From GMQP-bins7 sp963776565 (GTDB lineage Bacteria; Actinomycetota; Thermoleophilia; Gaiellales; Gaiellaceae): 64,000 nt of DNA. Every line of letters starts with the position of its first letter. Position 1 is the first letter of the stretch. Made by a program: the position numbers and the translations under genes. The DNA lies in NCBI GenBank assembly GCA_963776565.1, contig CAVZNF010000015.1, positions 580,731-644,730 on the forward strand, written 5' to 3'. The notes below the pieces were generated by a model. The model was given only the letters and a program-made list of their open reading frames with translations. It was not told the DNA's origin and did not search any database. This document shows, in pieces, positions 61,980 through 64,000 of the stretch.

Positions 61980-63035
61980 GTGCGCAAGTACGCCATCTGG
62001 GGGACAGCGACGTCTCCCGAGCACGAAGCCTGGGTGCGCGATATCGGCAAGCAGTTCGAGGCTGACGACTTCCTCTACGTCGACGACATCGCCGACGCGG
62101 ACTTCGTCCTCAACATGTTCGACCCGGAGGATCCGAAGGCGTTCCGGCGCGCGTCGCGAGGGACGTACTCCGCCGCGTTCTACGAGCTCGACGAGGCGCC
62201 CGACGACGCCCTGAAGGCGAGCTATCCGATGCTCGTCCGCACGCTGTCGAACGTCGTGTTGCTCCGCGTCCGCGGCAAGGGCGTGTGGTTCACGACGATG
62301 GAGCAGGGGACGTACCACGTCGCCGAGGATCCGGCTGAGATCTACGAGCGCCTCGAGCCGCTCGCCACGTCGCGCCTCGTCATCGACAACGAGTGGATCC
62401 CCGACCTCGAGCCCGAGCTCTGGGACGGCGACGAGGTGACCGCGGACATCAGCGAGTCCGGTAGGCGACTGGACGAGCTCGACCTGCTTCCCTCGCCGTT
62501 CCCCGTCGAGGAGTACCTCTCTGGTCGCGACCTCCGGCACGTCATGCGCCTGTACTCGGTCGGCGGTCTCTCGTACGGCAACCTCTCTGCGCGCAAGGAC
62601 GAGTCGCGCTTCTGGATGAGCGCGAGCGGCGTCGACAAGTCGAAGCTCGAGTCGGTCGGCCGCGACATCCTCATGGTCAAGGACTTCGACGACGACCGCG
62701 GCGTCATCGTGCTGAGCGTTCCACCCGGAATCGAGCCGCGCCGCGTCTCGGTGGATGCGATCGAGCACTGGATGATCTACCAGGCGCATCCCGACGTCGG
62801 GGCGATCCTCCACGTCCATGCCTGGATGGAGGGCATCGCCGCCACGGACGTGAACTACCCGTGCGGCACGCAGCAGCTTGCGATCGCGGTGGCGGATCTC
62901 GTTGCGCTGGAGCCCGATCCGGCCCATGCGGTCATCGGCCTGCGCAACCACGGCCTCACCTGCACCGGCGACAGCCTGGCGGAGATTCTCGATCGCGTCG
63001 CTCCGAAAGTGCTGCGGCAAGTCCCCATGTCCTGA
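61980..63035 (+). CDS. Class II aldolase/adducin-family protein with extra N-terminal domain
   Basis: 351 residues from GTG 61980. Residues about 180-351 form the class II aldolase fold: RHVMRLYSVGGLSYGNLSAR (phosphate-loop region), FWMSASGVDKSKLESVGRDI, the zinc pair AILHVHAWMEGIAATDV (His-x-His near 277) and VIGLRNHGLTCTGDSLAEIL (third His near 323). The first 165 residues (KYAIWGTATSPEHEAWVRDI, IADADFVLNMFDPEDPKAFR) are a separate domain I do not recognise. Aldolases of this fold cut sugar phosphates, for example fuculose-1-phosphate to lactaldehyde and DHAP. It lies 18 bp after cofE with its own promoter. Confidence 0.82.
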   Translation: MRKYAIWGTATSPEHEAWVRDIGKQFEADDFLYVDDIADADFVLNMFDPEDPKAFRRASRGTYSAAFYELDEAPDDALKASYPMLVRTLSNVVLLRVRGKGVWFTTMEQGTYHVAEDPAEIYERLEPLATSRLVIDNEWIPDLEPELWDGDEVTADISESGRRLDELDLLPSPFPVEEYLSGRDLRHVMRLYSVGGLSYGNLSARKDESRFWMSASGVDKSKLESVGRDILMVKDFDDDRGVIVLSVPPGIEPRRVSVDAIEHWMIYQAHPDVGAILHVHAWMEGIAATDVNYPCGTQQLAIAVADLVALEPDPAHAVIGLRNHGLTCTGDSLAEILDRVAPKVLRQVPMS

Positions 63036-63048
63036 CGCGCCGCGCGCG

Positions 63049-63067
63049 TTACACCGGCCCTTACACC
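63049..63067 (+). repeat. Direct repeat TTACACC before the HTH gene
   Basis: TTACACC at 63049-63055 and 63061-63067, 12 bp apart start to start, lies upstream of a palindrome and promoter. It may be a regulator site. Confidence 0.45.
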
Positions 63068-63083
63068 CCCTGACGAATGGCCG

Positions 63084-63099
63084 TCCCTCGATCGAGGGA
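63084..63099. promoter_or_regulatory. 16-bp perfect palindrome, possible operator
   Basis: TCCCTCGATCGAGGGA ends 1 bp before the -10 hexamer of the HTH gene at 63115. The place and symmetry suit a repressor or dimeric LuxR-type site. Confidence 0.5.
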
Positions 63100-63100
63100 G

Positions 63101-63106
63101 TAGCTT
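63101..63106 (+). promoter_or_regulatory. -10 hexamer TAGCTT
   Basis: TAGCTT stands 8 nt before ATG 63115. Confidence 0.5.
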
Positions 63107-63114
63107 CGTCTCCC

Positions 63115-63387
63115 ATGATGGAGCTTGCGACCGAACGGAAGACGACCCCGATCACGCCTCGGCAGCGAGAGGTCGTCGAACTGATCGCAGCGGGTTGCTC
63201 CAATGACGAGGTTGGTCTGCGGCTCGGGATCTCCCCCAGGACGGCGAAGGCCCACTGCGACGTGCTTCGGCAGAAGCTCGGGGTGCGGCGTCGGCGTCAA
63301 ATCCCGATCGCGTTTCGACTCCTCACGGGAGAGGATCCGCTGTCTGCGGGGCGCCGCCATTGGCTTGCGGCCCGGCTACCCCGCTGA
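63115..63387 (+). CDS. Small LuxR/GerE-type HTH regulator
   Basis: 90 residues from ATG 63115 (ATG 63118 is the alternative). Residues 12-70 are a GerE HTH: ITPRQREVVELIAAGCSNDE, VGLRLGISPRTAKAHCDVLR, QKLGVRRRRQIPIAFRLL. There is no receiver or ATPase domain, so it is a free-standing DNA-binding unit. It stands just before a LAL-type ATPase regulator on the same strand. It could work with that protein or be a remnant; a palindrome at its promoter suggests self-control. Confidence 0.82.
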   Translation: MMELATERKTTPITPRQREVVELIAAGCSNDEVGLRLGISPRTAKAHCDVLRQKLGVRRRRQIPIAFRLLTGEDPLSAGRRHWLAARLPR

Positions 63388-63468
63388 CCCCAGGGCGCTC
63401 GTGGCCGCCGGTGCTGCCGCGAGCGCCCCTCCGACCTCGGGGGTGCTAGGGTCGCGCGGTCGATCGAG

Positions 63469-64000
63469 GTGACGTCGGTCAGGAGAGGGCGACGACTGCG
63501 ACAGTCCCCCAGACACGGATCCGCAAACGCAGGATCGTCGAGCGGCCGAGGCTGTTCGCGATCCTCGACGACTCCAAGGCGCGCGTGCGGATGCTCATCG
63601 CGCCGGCGGGCTACGGCAAGACGACACTCGCCGAGCAATGGGTGGTACGCGACGGTCGCGTGGGTGTCTGGTTCACCGCCCGATCGTCTTCTACCGATGT
63701 TGCCGCATTGGCGCTCGGAATCGCGCGGGCCGCCACGAAGCTCATCGACGACTGCGATCACCGTCTGCGCGAACATCTGAGGGCGCTTCCCGCGCCTGCC
63801 GAGAACGTCCAGACGCTGGCGGAGATCCTCAGCGAGGACCTCGCTGCCTGGCCCGAGAACGCGTGGCTCGTCCTGGACGACTACCACGAAGTCACTCCGG
63901 AGCCGAAGGCCGAGGACTTCATCGAAGCCCTCGTCGCGCTGTCGCCCGTTCAGTTTCTGATCGCGAGTCGCGTGCGGCCACGCTGGGTGGCGTCGAAGGA
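63469..64000 (+). CDS. MalT/LAL-type ATPase transcription regulator, 3' end cut by window
   Basis: The frame is clear from about 63489: RIRKRRIVERPRLFAILDDS, then Walker A MLIAPAGYGKTTLAEQWVVR, the strand VGVWFTARSSSTDVAALALG, Walker B ENAWLVLDDYHEVTPEPKAE and a sensor-like VQFLIASRVRPRW. This is the STAND ATPase start of large MalT-like regulators, which end in a LuxR HTH outside the window. No start codon is found in this frame; GTG 63469 would need one base change to join, so the start is uncertain. The inducer is unknown. Confidence 0.75.

Noticed and set aside
1..64000. CRISPR array, tRNA, rRNA, insertion sequence or prophage
   Set aside because: I looked for regularly spaced repeats, tRNA-like T-loop sequence, transposase or integrase motifs and phage genes on both strands and saw none.

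Overview
The window is about 64 kb of very GC-rich DNA (roughly 70% by eye). It is packed with genes on both strands, uses many GTG starts, and joins most genes in a run by GTGA, ATGA or TGATG overlaps. It also carries coenzyme F420 genes. Together these point to an actinobacterium. The gene content and the leaderless-type promoters would fit the Thermoleophilia (Solirubrobacter/Gaiella-like), but that placement is an inference. No rRNA, tRNA, CRISPR array, transposase, phage gene or origin was seen, and no stretch over 300 bases lacks a gene.

Positions 1 to about 58.9 kb form one very large surface-polysaccharide locus. I count 28 probable glycosyltransferases: 18 GT-B type, 6 GT2 type and 4 membrane GT-C type. 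Three different initiating enzymes are present: a short PF02397 sugar transferase at 10553, a long membrane PF02397 enzyme at 31140, and a WecA-like PNPT enzyme fused to a nucleotide-binding module at 54067-55881. Export and polymerisation parts are two flippases (21281, 38712), an O-antigen ligase/polymerase (19813-21213), a Wzz-like protein (14266) and a Wzm/Wzt ABC exporter (55928, 57650), plus a second Wzt cut by the left edge. Nucleotide-sugar enzymes are a UDP-GlcA epimerase-like SDR (13352), a UDP-xylose synthase-like SDR (16240), a WbpP-like epimerase (18193-19122) and a Gmd/Fcl-like pair (36590-38690). Four methyltransferases, two deacetylase-like proteins, a GNAT protein, a cupin, an ATP-grasp enzyme and a Nudix hydrolase complete the set. 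Both Wzx/Wzy-type and ABC-type assembly are therefore encoded, probably for more than one glycan.

From 58.9 kb the content changes. A compact coenzyme F420 operon runs small unknown protein - cofC - cofD - npdG - cofE, followed by a class II aldolase with its own promoter. The right edge holds a 90-residue LuxR-type HTH protein and the start of a large MalT-like (LAL) regulator.

Three layout rules stand out. First, most operon starts have a TANNNT hexamer 5-9 nt before the start codon, the arrangement of leaderless actinobacterial promoters. Second, all eight convergent gene pairs overlap tail to tail by 4-38 bp, leaving no room for a terminator. Third, many genes, especially in 2-9 kb, 19-24 kb, 28-30 kb and 34-41 kb, are split by single-base frameshifts at short homopolymers while other stretches are clean. 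I read these mainly as sequence errors and give whole-gene coordinates with the break points. The best candidate for something undescribed is a two-copy intergenic element (26748-26816 and 57546-57614). In it a hairpin of changing sequence but constant shape precedes a nearly invariant core, 73-74 nt before the next start codon.
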